Origin: Monarcha castaneiventris obscurior
Taxonomy: Eukaryota; Chordata; Aves; Passeriformes; Monarchidae
Length of the DNA: 64,000 bases
Direction: 5' to 3'
NCBI GenBank assembly: GCA_026261815.1
Contig: JAMPIT010000258.1
Coordinates: forward strand, 14,189,501 to 14,253,500
Shown one piece after another: positions 46,012 through 59,465 of the stretch. The notes beneath the pieces were generated by a model, which was not told where the DNA came from, made no database searches, and saw only the letters and a program-made list of their open reading frames with translations. A program made the position numbers and the translations under genes. How positions within the stretch are numbered: position 1 is the stretch's first letter; the number at the start of each line of letters is the position of its first letter.

Positions 46012-49000
46012 CATGTCCAAAATATAAATAAGCAAAATACGGAGCAAAAATGGTCTGTTTACATTCTCCCTCTTCCATCTGTATAGTTATTTGTGGTTGG
46101 TTACAATGTTTTATAGCTGCCAAAGGAAAAGTTGAGACAATTAGGAAAAAACATAAAGAGAAGAATATATTTGAAGAAAGATGTTATTTAACCTACACAA
46201 CAGATGTGGCTGTTAATTTTCAATACCTCCAGTCTTAGGCTTAGTACCTAAGTTTGTATGGTCTTGCTATAAAGACAAAGCTGATTTGCAAAATCCTCAT
46301 ACACTCCTGTGTTCAAATGTCAAAAGTGTATCTGTATGTAATATGTTCCTGAACATATTTATATGTTTCTATATAATTCCTTTTTTTTCCCCCAAATTGC
46401 TAATATAAACTCCAGTCTGAAGAGCTGGCTGTCCCACTGAAATTTCTGTTTTGCTGTGTTCATAGTCCTTACCACTGATCCTCCACAACAGTGTCTTAAA
46501 AGGAAGTAGGTATAGAGAAATGCTCCACAACCACAAGAGGTTGCCAAAGATTTCCTTCCCTTTCCACCCTAAACAGTCAGCCAAACTACAAAGTGTCCAA
46601 GGTGTCAAATGAATTAATTTCAGAAAACATTTGTGCATATTTCTTGAAGAGATAGAAATATTGTATGTGGCCTGCAAAATGAAGAGCACTGTACAGGAAT
46701 AGGTTTCATAATCAGCCAATCTGGATTGAAGGTAGCTCATAGCTCAAGTCTCGTAGCTCAGTGAAAATAGTGTTGTTGCTTAGGTATCCTGCAAGAAATT
46801 TTTTATATTATTTTCTCTGCATATGACCCAATAACATTTGATAAATATTTTTTTTGATAATGTTCTTTCTTTGATGCCTGTCAAATTGTTTTACATACTT
46901 ACTTCTCACTGTTTTGCTAGCTGTGGTCAAGCAGCACCTTTTGTGGCAGCGAAAATTGCCAGTGACACGGAACACTGCGCCATGGGATGCTAGGGCATTG
47001 CTCAGATAAGCCCAGACAAAATCAATTTCTCTTGCCTATCTTTTCATGGCTGACACTAACCTAACCTACCTGTCTGAGCTCTTGTATCTTGCCCACAGCT
47101 TTGTGTAAGCGTGACTTCAGTGTACAGGGCTGGCAAGAAATCCTCCACTGGAGACAGTGCTGACGAGCTCACCGTGTGTGTCAGGGAGCGCCTGGATCTG
47201 TGGCACAACCTGTATTTCTTGTAGCATTTTCAAATGCTCAGCCACAGCATTTGAGTCACAGGGTGCAATAGCAAAGAGTCTGTGTCCCACTGGTTGTCAC
47301 AAGAGTGTTGCCAGCTCCCTGCTCTCCCGGCCAGAGTCACCAGTGCATCACTTGAAATAAGTGCTGATTGCTGTTCTTAATTATTTGGTCAATTAATAGC
47401 TGTCATAATGTTTTACAAGACTACTTAAACATTTCTCTTTCATTATACCCAAGACTGGTTGCCTCCGTTTTATCTGTAACTGAGGAGGCATAAAGAGCAG
47501 TGGGAAGATGCAGAGAAGCAGCTGTACCATCCAGCACTACGAGCACCTCAGCAGCCAGGCTGTGCACACACTCATTTCAGTGGTGTAGCAATAAAAAGGC
47601 TGCAGATCTGGTTCTCTCATTTTTTTGACTGTAAACAACTTTAATTCAGTTTTGCTTTTGTTGTGTAATTGCTGTATTTGCATATCCTAGTATTTCTGCT
47701 ACACATGTTATGACACATGGGCAGACTCTGTTTCCCAGAAGAGACTAATAATCAACAAAATAAACCATACAGATTTTTAAAGGGTTTGTAACTCTAAGGC
47801 TTTCTTTGCAAATGCAAGACCATAAGCCCCTTACTCAGCCTCATGTGCCCTCACAGCATGCCCTGTGTGAAATGTTTTTGCCTATTATACATATATTAAT
47901 AAATTTTTTAAATTTAAAATATGCTATTCTCTTTTAAGATGCCAAACAGACAAGAAATATCTGCCTGTTCCAGTGATTCTGTGCTGCCTCTGCTGCCCAC
48001 TGTGACCCTTTTGACTGGACAGACTAGTTCCTGCAGAAGGGGATGTGGTGTGGCCCCTCTGCAGTTTCAGGGGCACCTGCTCAGCAAAACTGACCCTGCA
48101 GAAGGGCCCAAATACTGGACCCTGGCATGGAGAGGGAAGAAAGCTGCTCTCTTGTGTGGAAACCTGGAGTGTCTTCTCAGCCTGCAGGTTTGGCTATTCT
48201 GACCCTTGGGCTCTGTTCTAGTTAGACTAAATGAGAACATTTATTATACATGAAAATTGTTTGCCGAGAGAGTAGGAGAGGCCAAAAGCAAACATTATTA
48301 ATCCACTAAACATTACTGTACTGCAGCCAGGTTTGTAACAAACATAGCAGTAGGGGTTGTTTGGTATAAATTGCCTTGTAATCATTTCCACAAGCCGAGG
48401 CTCGGTCCCAGCATGCCTGACAGGCTCATGGGGTGCAGGAACTGCAGACACAGCCTCTCCAAATCCAACCTGCCACCTGCCCCCCCTGCACCACGGCGTC
48501 TCCTGCCCTCCCCACAGCCACAGCCACCCCAGAGCAAAGCCAGGACTCTGCCTGCCTGGCACCACTTGAAAAACCCGGCTGATTCTTCTATAAACCCTTG
48601 TATCCCTGAGGATGCTTCCCTAGTGCTGGTAATTGTGTGTCAGGAGGGCAGTGGTTTGCTGTGTTGGAACAGTGCAGTTTTACACAGAGTTAATGCAAGA
48701 GGTCAAAGGACTAAACACTGAAGAAAAGCTAAAAATATTGAAAAACTTTGAAGGCTTAAAAATTTAAACTGTGTGAAGTTTAATTCCAGCTGGGCAATTA
48801 CAGTACTGGAAAACAGGCAGAGGCATGGCAGCCTGAGCCCACTTCACAGGGCAGCCTTTGTGGTGGAATTGCTTCTGGTGTCTCCACAATGACTGAACAT
48901 ACCCTGAGCTCTCATGATGAGTGATGAGCAATGTATTGGAGAATTTCTCAAGGACTCCGGGGTCCATGCCAGCTGCTTGCCAGCAACTCAAAGGAAGCTT

Positions 49001-51180
49001 TGGGAGAAATTTCTCTGAGCTGGGAACCTTTTCTCCTCCAAGGCATGCTAATGTAGCCTGGTGCTTGGCCTTGTCACAGGGGTCTGAAGGTATACTTCTG
49101 ACTAATGAAATGCTCAATAACATCATTGTGAGAAATTTTTTTAATGTATCAAAGCATCCTTGGCATTATTAGCATAGTCACATAATTATCCACAGAGAAA
49201 CTTACACCCATATGTTAACGCCCATAAATTATTGTGCAGATTTCTTTTATACCTTTATTTTCAGTTTCTGGGAAGGATACATCACTGGGTACTTAATATA
49301 GTAATTGCTTCAGAACGTGTAAGCTGCCCATGCCTGCAGTAAAATGTTCAGGAGGCAGAGTGGTGCTGGCAGCGTCATCTGAAAGCTCAGTAAGCCAAAG
49401 TCTAACTGTGCTCAGAGTGTGATGCAAGAATATGATGCACCTCTTTAATTTCACAAGAGATTTCTTAAAAAGACAGGAATTAAAAAAGAGAGCGGAGCTG
49501 AACAAATTTGTGTTAGCCTAAGTGTGAAAAAAAAAACCTTTGTAGCAGGGAAAAAATTCTTCATAGTACAAAGCAGAGTGCATGATCTGAAATTCCAAGC
49601 TAGGATAGCAATATCGGTGTATTCTAGATATCCTGATAGTAGCATAGCCATATCTGACACTTTTTTATTTAGACTGGAGATACCAGATTATAGATCCAAT
49701 CTTCTGAATTTTCTCATAATCCTCACAAGTATGGCATGAATGCAGTAAAAGAAGTTGTGTTTGAAACAAGCAATCAGTTGTAGCACTTTTAGATCTTGGA
49801 TTCAGACAGCATAATATAATTTTTTAATGCAGACCCACTGTATGCTCATCTTTATGGTCTTTAAATGATTTATCCCAGTATTGAGAGTATGCTATTCTGT
49901 GCATATATATGTTCATTTTACTAAAACTGTTAACTACAAAATATTAGGACTTGAAAAATATATCTTGCTTTTTATAAATAGCTGTGTTACACTTTTACTC
50001 AAGTTATTTTAGTAAGTCCTTTTGATTTGATTTTTTTTCATTTGCTTTTGCTTGACATTTCTACACAAGGTATCTGCTTACTATTCTGGTTCTCCTGTAA
50101 GAGGGATAAAAGTGAGGAACATTCTTCCCCTCCTTTGATCACTTTGCAGCCTGGGAACTGCGAACTGATGTTCAAATATTCAAAGCTTACAGGACCAGAG
50201 CATAGAATTTAATGTTTCATGCTGGAGTGCTGGCAATTGCTACAAGTGGCTCACTGTAGTACAGTAGTACCAGCACTGCCTCATTTATTAATCATAGAAA
50301 TGTTGCATGCAAATTAGCCACAGAATTGTGCATCATAATGCAGTAATCCAAAAATCTGTCTTCACATGTATTAATGCCTGCAAATTAAGGATATCACATT
50401 ATAGCACTGCACGGTTTCTCCATTACATTCCAAAACCAGCCAAAAGCTCACTAAAACTGTGTCACTGAGTGTTTTCTTTTTGTTGCTTACTTCTGACTTT
50501 CTAAAGAGTGAGAGTATTTAGCTTCAGGGCACTTTCGTGTCTGCTTTTTTTCAGAGTTCTTTTTTGGGCTAACATTCTGTCAGCCAAATATCAATATTTC
50601 TCTTGCTATAGCACAGTTTAAAAATGTCTTTTTGCACTGGTATGAACATGGTAAGCACCACTGTCCTCCACTTCAGTACAATTTCAGGAACTCTTCCCTG
50701 CTCTGAAAGCTGCTCCATTTCACATCCTGACTTTGAAAATCCTAGGCACTGTGCAAAGAAAATCTCATCTTTTAATCTCTTGCTTTCTAACTACTCCAAA
50801 TATTTTTTTCAGGACAGTCAAGGTGAGAATGAAGGAGCTGACGATTTTGCATGGAGCATTTTGCAAAGAAAGAAACACTGCACAGCAAATAGGGACAATT
50901 TGTGCAGTTGTATTCCCACCTGCTCACCAACCTGCCAAAAGATGGGAAAAAACAGAGAAATGGGAGCAAAAAGAGTTTGCAGGAGAAAGGAAGAAGAGGG
51001 AACAAGACAACTGAAGGTAAGCAAGAGAGGGGAAGCAAGGGAAAAGCAGAAGGAACATTATAATGGTCAACACCAAGGGGGTCAGAGACCTTGGGTGTGG
51101 TGACAGAAAAACTTCTGGAGTTAGCTGTGCAAAAATCCAGTTAACAGGATGTTTCATTTACTGTGATAGTAACCTAACAT
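46012..51180. other. intergenic DNA, nothing recognised
   Basis: No exon with family resemblance and no clear repeat. Open frames are short, including both strands at 50.6-51.1 kb, which is purine-rich on the plus strand. Confidence 0.6.
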
Positions 51181-51182
51181 TT

Positions 51183-51290
51183 ACCCATTTTACAGATACA
51201 GTCTCCACAGGCTACACCACAGAGATAAAAGCAAAAGGCATAAACTGAAGTGACTTAGCCAAGTGGTAAAAACACGCAGAACAAACCAAC
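51183..51290 (-). mobile_element. MIR-type SINE fragment, reverse orientation
   Basis: ACCCATTTTACAGAT and, after an interruption, GAAGTGACTTAGCCAAG match the reverse complement of the MIR core (CCCATTTTACAGATGAGG ... AAGTGACTTGCCCAAGG). The piece between the two blocks is diverged or inserted. Confidence 0.5.
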
Positions 51291-54200
51291 ACCCGAGAGA
51301 GTCATTACCGCTCTGTTTCCAAACCTACTAGAGGTGGGGTAAGGTAAACTCGAATGCATTAAACAGGTAACAGTAGGAGGGAGAAATTCATAAGCTAGGC
51401 TAACCTGTTTGAACCATACATATTTGAACAACATGCTAAACCATTTTTTTAAAAGAAAGAAGCTACTATTAAGGTTTAAAGCCAGTATACAAATACAATA
51501 AAAACAAGAGATGCAAAGCATTCACAAGAGTAACTGTAGGTCATTTTATTACAGCTGGTGACACTAAAGTGAGCTGCATTCATTCTTGTAGCATTGAGAG
51601 TACTGCAGGCAAAAAGAAGTAAATACAAATATAAAAGAAAGTAAAAAGAACATACATAGGGATTAGCAAACTGGTGCCTTTAACACTTTGCTCCTGGGAG
51701 CATTATTATTATGGGTATTTTGTACAACATACAGCCTTTTTTTGTCAGGTTAAAAATCAAGCTTTGTTTAGAAACCTCCCCAGTTTTATGTTCAGTTTCA
51801 TCTCTGATCCTACTTTGCGCTCCTGCACTATACAAACCACTGGTCTAATACATATAGTTTCTCGCTGCACTGAGTCAAAATCAGCAATCATTCCTGGGTA
51901 TTACTTACTGTCACTTGGCTCATGGTGGCTGTTTGGTCACCTCCTGGTCTCGGATCCCACAGAGGAATAATGGCAGTATAGAAGCTGTAGCTCTATAAAA
52001 AGTGTCATCTTAATATCAGAGGAGGAGCTAGGCATGAGGGGTTGGCTTCACAAATGTAAATATTTCATAATTTATTTAGCAACGTGGCTTTTCTTTTTCC
52101 CCCAGGCAAAAACTTTAATAAAGGAATAGGTCTACTGCAACAAAGGAAACAACAGCAAAAAACAAGAGACAAGGACACATCCTAACCCCATTAATATCAG
52201 CGGGAATTTGCCTTCATCTTCAGTGGGAACAGAACTTCAAAGACACGGGAATGGCCCATAAAGCCTGAAGGGTAATATCTGAACCTTCCATAGTCTCTGA
52301 CACAAACTGTGTTTGAGGGTGGTAGTGTGGTCCCGACACAATGAAAATGTCCCCAGCAGGAGTTGCATGACCTTGGCCTGACCATGACCTTGACCCTGGC
52401 ACTGCCAGGGCGGTGTCGGGACAGACCTCAGAGAGGCCTCATGTGTCTGCCTTGTCAGAAGAACCTCTCTGAGGCAGGACTACATGGGAGCTGGGCACAG
52501 ATGAACCTTTTGTCTCTTTTTGTTCATGGCTGTACTCTCAGTGCCCAAATCAGGAAGAAGTGATATCCCCACATTTACAGTTATATTTTTTACATCTCTG
52601 TAGCTTTAGATATTATTTCAAAGCCTGTGTCTGGCAGAATGAAAGTTCTGTCTCCTCAGTCCTGCTTTGTGTTGTTCAAACTCGGGAAGATGAGTGGTGT
52701 GGATATAAAGAATAGCTTCTTCTCTAGGAAGATTTAAGATCTCCCGTGAAGACTAACAACATATTTTAGGTGCACACGGCCTGCTAAATGCTGAGAATGT
52801 GGGAAAACTGGGATGAGGGAATTCATTCCTGGGCATCTCTGCAGGTCTTGTTTTGGTACCAGCACCATACAGCAAAACAGAAATTAAAAGAACAGAGGTA
52901 CAAACAGCAGAATTAGTTTCCCTCTCTTTCCTCTTTGGATGACTCCTTATGCTTCTTCCATTCCTGGGAATGCATAATATGACACAGTATCAAGTCACTG
53001 GATGAAAATGTGTATCATGTACAACTTGGAGAGGTTGCTACACTCTTGATGAGTGAGTTTATTTGCTTCTCATAGTCCTATTTTAGCTCTGTGAGAAGAA
53101 GACCCCCTCTGTCCTTCATTATTTACTGGTCACCAAAATAAGTCTGACAACACTGACTCTTTCAAATAAACACAATTCCAAAGAACAGTAGGAAAACGTT
53201 CCATGGCAGTGTGTACCCTAAGGCCTCTCCATTGATTTCAAATTATATTTTGTATGTTTCCTATGGTGTCTGCACCCCCAGACCATTGCAGCTGTATCAG
53301 GAAAGCAATGGCAAGCACTTTCAGAAAAGCCCCTTTAAAAGAGCTGTGTTCAACATATGTTTGTATGTCTGTGTTTTATACAGTAATGATTTTCCATCCA
53401 TGGGTGTAAAGAGTTCCATGGACAACCTTTAATGAAGTCACAAATATGACTACAAAATACAAGTTCATGCATGTTTTCCATTCATTAAATTTCTCAAGGA
53501 ATCCTATGCCTCTCCTGGAAAACTATAAGAATATTTCAAAACCTGTGCTTCAAAACCCATATTGTATGTCAAAATATACAGTTGGGTTTTTTTGAATGAG
53601 TGAGCATTGCTCAGGACCCTGCAGGTAGAGGGAACTTGGGATTTCAATACTTTTTTGTAATAAAATGTAGTATTTCTTTGATGCTAAATTCCTCTGGTTT
53701 TCAGTGCCCTCTTTGTTAACACCCAGCACGTATATAATCAGTCTAAGAAAGGAGGGGTGGAGCATGTGGTTTGGCTGCTTTGAAAATCATATAATAATGA
53801 TATTTGAGTCTGCGGGTTTAGCTTGGTAGTCCAGCTGAAATGACTGTCAGCTACACAGATGGTACAGGAAAGGTGAAACACTGTATTTCAGATAAGAAAC
53901 TAATCTGTATTTCATGGTCCCCATCTTCTGTGGGAATATGAGCCCAGTGCTTTGTGGGATCAAGTGAAACTCCTAAACGTAACACTGTTGAGCACAACTG
54001 GTCTGATTGGCTTAGTTAGACCAGTGTGGTAAAGGCAAAGTGAAACTGAGCAGCTTTGTGGCCCTTACCACTTCTACCATAAACAAGGTGTCTTTCCTAA
54101 GCAAGGGAAGTTTCAAGGGCTTACAGCTTTTGAAGTAAGTCCAGTTCAATTTAAATGTAGTACTGCATAAAGCATTACAATAAGTTCAACAGAGTAAAAA

Positions 54201-56495
54201 TTAGAAGAGCTAAACTCTAAACAAATGTATGAGTGCACCGTACAAATTAATACATATTTGTGCAAAGTGTCCAGGAGAAGAGAAATATGTTTCCTCTAAA
54301 AGGATGTAGGTGTGGCTACTGCAGTGTACCAAGGAGATTAAAAAAAAAAATCCTGTTGTTGTGCTGTGTTTGAAGTAATAATTAAGAGTCTGGCGTCAAG
54401 TTTGAATGATAACTATTACTTTGTTCACAGAGATTTTCTAAGCTCGAGAGACCAGTTTTCAAAAGCTCTCTAGCAAAGTTATTATCTTACCAGCATTACT
54501 TCGTCAGAAGAAATTGTAAAAGGTTCATCAGAAACACTGAGGGTGAGTCTGGGTTTTTCAGTATCTTCTCAGGATTTGCCTTCAAGAATGAAAGCCAGCC
54601 TTTCTGACAGTAATCTTTCATAATTACAGCTGAAAATTATGCAGTTGGCAAATTCTCAACAGCCTTGGAAATTGGACCTAATACATTCAAAGGCACAAGC
54701 CTTTAAAGTATTTCACACGTAGGCAGTTAGCCAATATTCTCAATTAGAATACATGCTTTTGTTCTGAAAGAAAACCACCCATGCCATTTCTTTCGCTGCT
54801 GATACAGGCTTGTATCTGTTAGTGCTTTGAATTTCCTGATTTGGATACTTCCAAAAGGAGTACTTCAGATCCCTATAGCACCCTGTCCCAGGTAGCCTAA
54901 TACTGAAAAGGTGTCCAGTAAGTCTTGTACATGGGTGTATGAACACACCACATATAAACAGAAACTTATACCTGCAGAGCTCTGGTATTGTGAAATAAAG
55001 CATTCAAAAGTGTTTAGCTCCCTGAAGTATGATGGTTCTCACATTTGATCTAGGATATGTAGGAGTGGTACAGATAAGGTATATGCCTATAGGTAGAGGG
55101 ATAAAGAGTGTTTAATATTAACAGACTCAAACTGTTCATTTCCTTCCTTCTGTGGGTACACAGTTCTGCTCCTAAACAATTTTTCTGAGTTTAATCTATT
55201 ATTAGTCACAAGATTATCCTGGCTTCATGCTAAGCCTTTACCTAGGCTTACTTACAAGGGTTTTCTCAAAACCTGGTGAAATGCTTCTCACCTTCAGTAC
55301 ATAGTTTGGTTTCTGCACACAGTCCTCTGCTAGTGGAGGATATATAATGGACATGTGTAATGTCTTTTCCAAATCACAATAGGTGGAAGCTTGGTTTGAG
55401 ACTACACTGGAACATCCAGCAGCATTGACGTTTTAGGTCGTGGCTGTTAAAAATTCTTGGAAAAGTAGAAGTATTTAAAGGCCAGAGGGTTCAGGAAGCT
55501 AGCAGGAGCTTAGCTGGCACCAAAACATGGCGCAACAAAAAAGAGTAAAGAGGGTTATCTGCTGCAGCTTGCTTTTTGAAATGAGAAAAATGGAAACAAT
55601 TTATGAATGCAAACAGTAAGGGGACAGCACTTTTCAAAGAGTTTTGAACTGCAGAGCTGTGGAGTGCCTGCCTCTTCCTAAGGCAGAATAATACCTAGAA
55701 ACTCAGCCAGTAGGTGAGGGCACTGCACTGACATCTCGCCTGAAACAGCAGAGGTATTTCTTTTAATTTCTGCCAACAGGCTTGAAGGAATGAAAGATCT
55801 TGAGCCCAAAGGAAAGGAAGTCATAGAGTCCCCCAAAGGATGGACTGCTTCCTGATGAGAAGGGGCTAAGGACAGGCCGCTCTCCATGCAAAGCTGGAGG
55901 GGTGCCCAGAGGAGCAGCAGCATGTCCAATGGATGAGGTTAATCCCTGTCAGGGTGACAGGCTGTTCCCAGGACTACCAAGCAAAATCCAGCTGAAAGAA
56001 CAAGTGAGAACAAAACTTTTTTTAAGTATCAGCCTCAGCCTGGATAAAAATCTGGAAGATTATACACTTACTTGTAAAAAAAAATAAAATCTGGAATGAC
56101 ATGCTAAAAATCCTCAACAAAGACCTATAAAGAGAATACAATCATCTCAGCAGTATATTCTACTTAAGCTTTACAAAAGGTACAGCAGAATTTGGTCTTG
56201 ATAAATAACTTCTGTGCAGGATCTCGAGCAGTTTTGTTGGGATGTCCAGCAATGCCATCACTCCATCTCTCAATGATTTTGTGGTTGGCACCATATCAAC
56301 AAAATCAACCCTGCAGGTTGTGTAACAAGCTAATAATGAAGGTGGAGGTGCTGGTAGGGTGACAAAGTCCCACCACACATATAAAGTAAGAAACAGCTGA
56401 GATTAGGTGAGGCTGCAGTCAAACATGAAACATTAAAAATACTGTTTATTTAAAAACACAGACCCAATTGAACTGAATTTATATAAGCTATCTAA
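51291..56495. other. intergenic DNA, nothing recognised
   Basis: AT-rich and without identifiable exons. None of the open frames longer than 60 codons shows a recognisable domain. Confidence 0.6.
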
Positions 56496-56499
56496 TTAA

Positions 56500-57205
56500 C
56501 AGATTAGAAAGCCTGATGTGACCTGTGTGGTCTTCTAGTCTGACTTCTGACATACTGGAGAGCAGAGTATCCTGAACTCATCCCTGTCCAAAACAGATTG
56601 TATCATTTTAAGGGGGACACATATATTTTGATATAAATATCAAGAGAAAATTTACCATAATTCTTGGTAACCCTCTCAATGGTTGATTATGGGTAACTAG
56701 AAATTAAGATTGCAGGTCTCGGATCTTTGTCTGCCAGAGCTAAGGCATGGATTTTTAAATGAATGTTTATATCATAGAATGGTACATAAAGCACCCCCAT
56801 TAACTTTCTCTTTGATAAGCTAAACGGGTGGAATTCCTCGAGCCCCACATTAGAAGGAGAGTATCATGTCTCATCTCTATTCTGTGAAATCCTTCTAATT
56901 TTTCATCACTCTTTTTGAATTTAGGACCCAAATTCCAAACAACATTCCACCTTTCCTTGCATTGGTGCCAGATACAGATGAAGTATAAACCTCTTTATCC
57001 TTTCTCAATATTTACTTGCTTGGGCAATCAAGAGTTACTTCCCTATTCTGGTCACCATGTCAGAAATCAGTTGTGATCTAATAGTCTCCAATTCCTTTTC
57101 AGTGGCTTTGCTTCCCAGCAGAGGATTCCCTATGAGATTTGCTGGGCCCTTGTTCCTTCTAGAATATATATTCTTTTTCTTTCTTCATACAAGGCAAAAT
57201 GCTTT
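56500..57205 (-). mobile_element. ancient CR1-like LINE relic, reverse orientation
   Basis: Read on the plus strand, ordered blocks match the reverse complement of old CR1-type elements known from turtles and other sauropsids: TCTAGTCTGACTTCTG (56,535), TTCTTGGTAACCCTCTCAATGG (56,661), TTTCTCTTTGATAAGCTAAA (56,806), CATTGGTGCCAGATACAGATG (56,960) and TTTTCAGTGGCTTTGCTTCCCAG (57,097). About 700 bp of the 3' half is discernible. It is heavily diverged, so it probably predates birds. Confidence 0.65.
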
Positions 57206-58700
57206 CACACTAACTTTGTAGAAGAGTAAGGTACAAAGGGATGTATCAGAGGTAACCACAAAGTATTGGTGTAGAAAGAGACTGAGGACAGGACAGATCT
57301 CCTGAATCCCGTACTGCACATTTCCATGTGAGGCTGAATGACAGAGGCAATGGCTAGATGCAATGTCAGCTGGTGGATACAATACTGGTATCAGATTGAA
57401 TGCTGTCATTTCTTTCCAGATATATCTAAAAGTTGCCTGGTGAAATAAAAAGCCAGGGCTTGAACCATTGAACCTAATTCTCTCCTGCCAAAGGTAACCA
57501 TGCCATGCCTTCTCTTTCATAATAATTCCATGCAAACTTAGGAAATAAAGTATTTTCCCAAACAGGAGGAAAATATTATCAATTTGGAAATACAGATAAA
57601 TGAAATATTATTTTAGCTAATTATTCCTTGTCAATTTTTAGAGTAACTTCTTCTGAAGTATGCTTTTGATTCTGTCCTCTGACTCCTACTGCTGAGAACA
57701 GAGATTGTCTCCAGCATCAATCTGTGTTGGGTAAAGCATCAAACTTGTTGAACTGAGCAGACCAAGCAGAAGAGATCCTGTGATAAAAGGTCCAATGTAA
57801 GACCAGATTTCACTATGAGTTTCATTTCTTTGTTCAGTCAAACCCTGTGCACCAGACAGGATTGGCTCTGGCAAGCCTCCACTGTAAAATGATACAAAAG
57901 AGGCTGAAATCTAGGCCACAGCTAGAAATAATTCTTAGGAAGCTCTCTGGGTTTCCTGGAGGGCAAGGTGTGGCTCTGTGTGTGGGAGGTAAACGCCAGT
58001 GTTTTTCTGTTACCAGTAATTATGTGCAGCTTGAGTTTCAGTAATGAGAGCTACATATGCATGCTGGAAAAGAAGAGTTTATCTGACACTGAGATTATAT
58101 GTTACAAGATAAATGTCTTACATGGCTTGTTATCATTGTTATTTTGTCATTAGCACTTTTAAGTGTCCAAAAGCATGCTCATATTTTATCAACACACAAG
58201 AAAAAAATACTGAGAGTTTTTAACATAAAATAGAAAGAAATCTTGTAAATCTTCATATTATCCCACCAGTCTGTCTAACATTTTGGAACTACTTCTTGCA
58301 CTAGCATTTGTTTTTATTAGCTTCAGTAAGTTTGCTTTTGATGTTGTTTATGATCATTGCCAAATACAGAATATGCTTTCCAGAAAGTTATCGTGAGGTG
58401 AACACCCAGCATTGAAATTTCAGTCTTAAAAGATTTGATAAACCAACAAAGAAAGCAAATCTTATCGAGGAAAGGGGCTTGGTAGGCTAAATAAAAGAGA
58501 TACTGCAATTCTAATGACTATTCATCAAAATATAGCAATACAAACAGGAAAAAAATCCCAACTGTAATGTAGCTAAAATGTAGCCTGTTAAATTATTTTA
58601 AAAGTCCATTCATTGCAGTGTCTAACCCCAAACCATATGAATATTATGGAAAATATTCTAAAATTCTCATAAAACATTTGAAAGGGTTTTTTTTTGCTTC
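57206..58700. other. intergenic DNA between two CR1-like relics
   Basis: No gene is recognised. The part next to 57,205 may be further 5' sequence of the relic, too decayed to align by eye. Confidence 0.5.
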
Positions 58701-58704
58701 ATTT

Positions 58705-59160
58705 TGAGGTTTCATAGCATCATAGGTTTTCAGGCCAGAAGAAAGTATCACAAGTCTCCAGCCTGATCTTTTGCATGGTACAGGTGACAATTAGATTAAG
58801 GGATATATCCTTTGGAAAAAAATACACCACTGTGGTTTAAAGATTTCATGTGGAAAAGAATAGTTCACAGGTCTATCTATCAATTTTTTCCCCAGGGCTT
58901 AGTTAATCCAAGGGGTTTTCTGTTTGTTTTGATTTTGTTTCTAAATCAAAAACCGTCTCTTGACTCAGTTTTCAAACATTACATCTTGTAAAAGATTTGT
59001 CTGCTAAACTGGAGATTTCTGTGGTTATTCTCTTTATTCATGTAATTCCACGTGAGTTTGTGCTTCCCTGATTCATCAAAGGGCTAAAGAGATTAAGCTT
59101 TTTAAGTGTCTTCTGTAAAAAGGGTTTCTAGATCCCACATAGTTCGGCTTAACCGGTTTC
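58705..59160 (-). mobile_element. second ancient CR1-like LINE relic, reverse orientation
   Basis: TTTCATAGCATCATAGG, then CAGGCCAGAAGAAAG, AGTCTCCAGCCTGATC and, further on, AAGAGATTAAGCTTTTTAAGTG with GGGTTTCTAGATCC follow the order of the same old CR1-type 3' region in reverse complement (CCAGAAGGGACCA, CTAGTCTGACCTCC, TAAATAGATTGAGCTCCTTGAG, TTTCTAATCC). It has the same orientation as the relic at 56.5 kb. Confidence 0.5.
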
Positions 59161-59423
59161 TCAGGTTTTGCCTCGGTATCAGGGCAAGACCTACTGTTCC
59201 ACCAACAAAATCCCTAGTGCTACAGTGCTCCTCACATTTATTCATAAGGATGGCACTTTTGTGTGCTCTTAATTGCATTTCTGTATCACTACTTTTCATG
59301 ATGCAGCCCTCCCTCAGAAAACTAAATTACATTTTTCTTTCCTAGTAATATTATCCTGCACTTAACTATACTAAAATGCACATTTTTCAAGTTACCTCAC
59401 CTTATTAAAGATTCTGGGAGCAC

Positions 59424-59465
59424 TGTGGACTAATTCCTTATCATGTATCATGTGGACTAATTCCT
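59424..59465 (+). repeat. 27-bp-period local duplication
   Basis: TGTGGACTAATTCCT occurs at 59424-59438 and again at 59451-59465, each followed by a similar TATnnATGTATCA-type segment. This indicates a small tandem duplication. Confidence 0.75.

Noticed and set aside
56772..56785. ATCATAGAATGGT as the 3' terminus of a separate young CR1 in reverse orientation
   Set aside because: The expected following GGTTGGAAGGGACC sequence is absent, and the site falls inside the older CR1-like relic.
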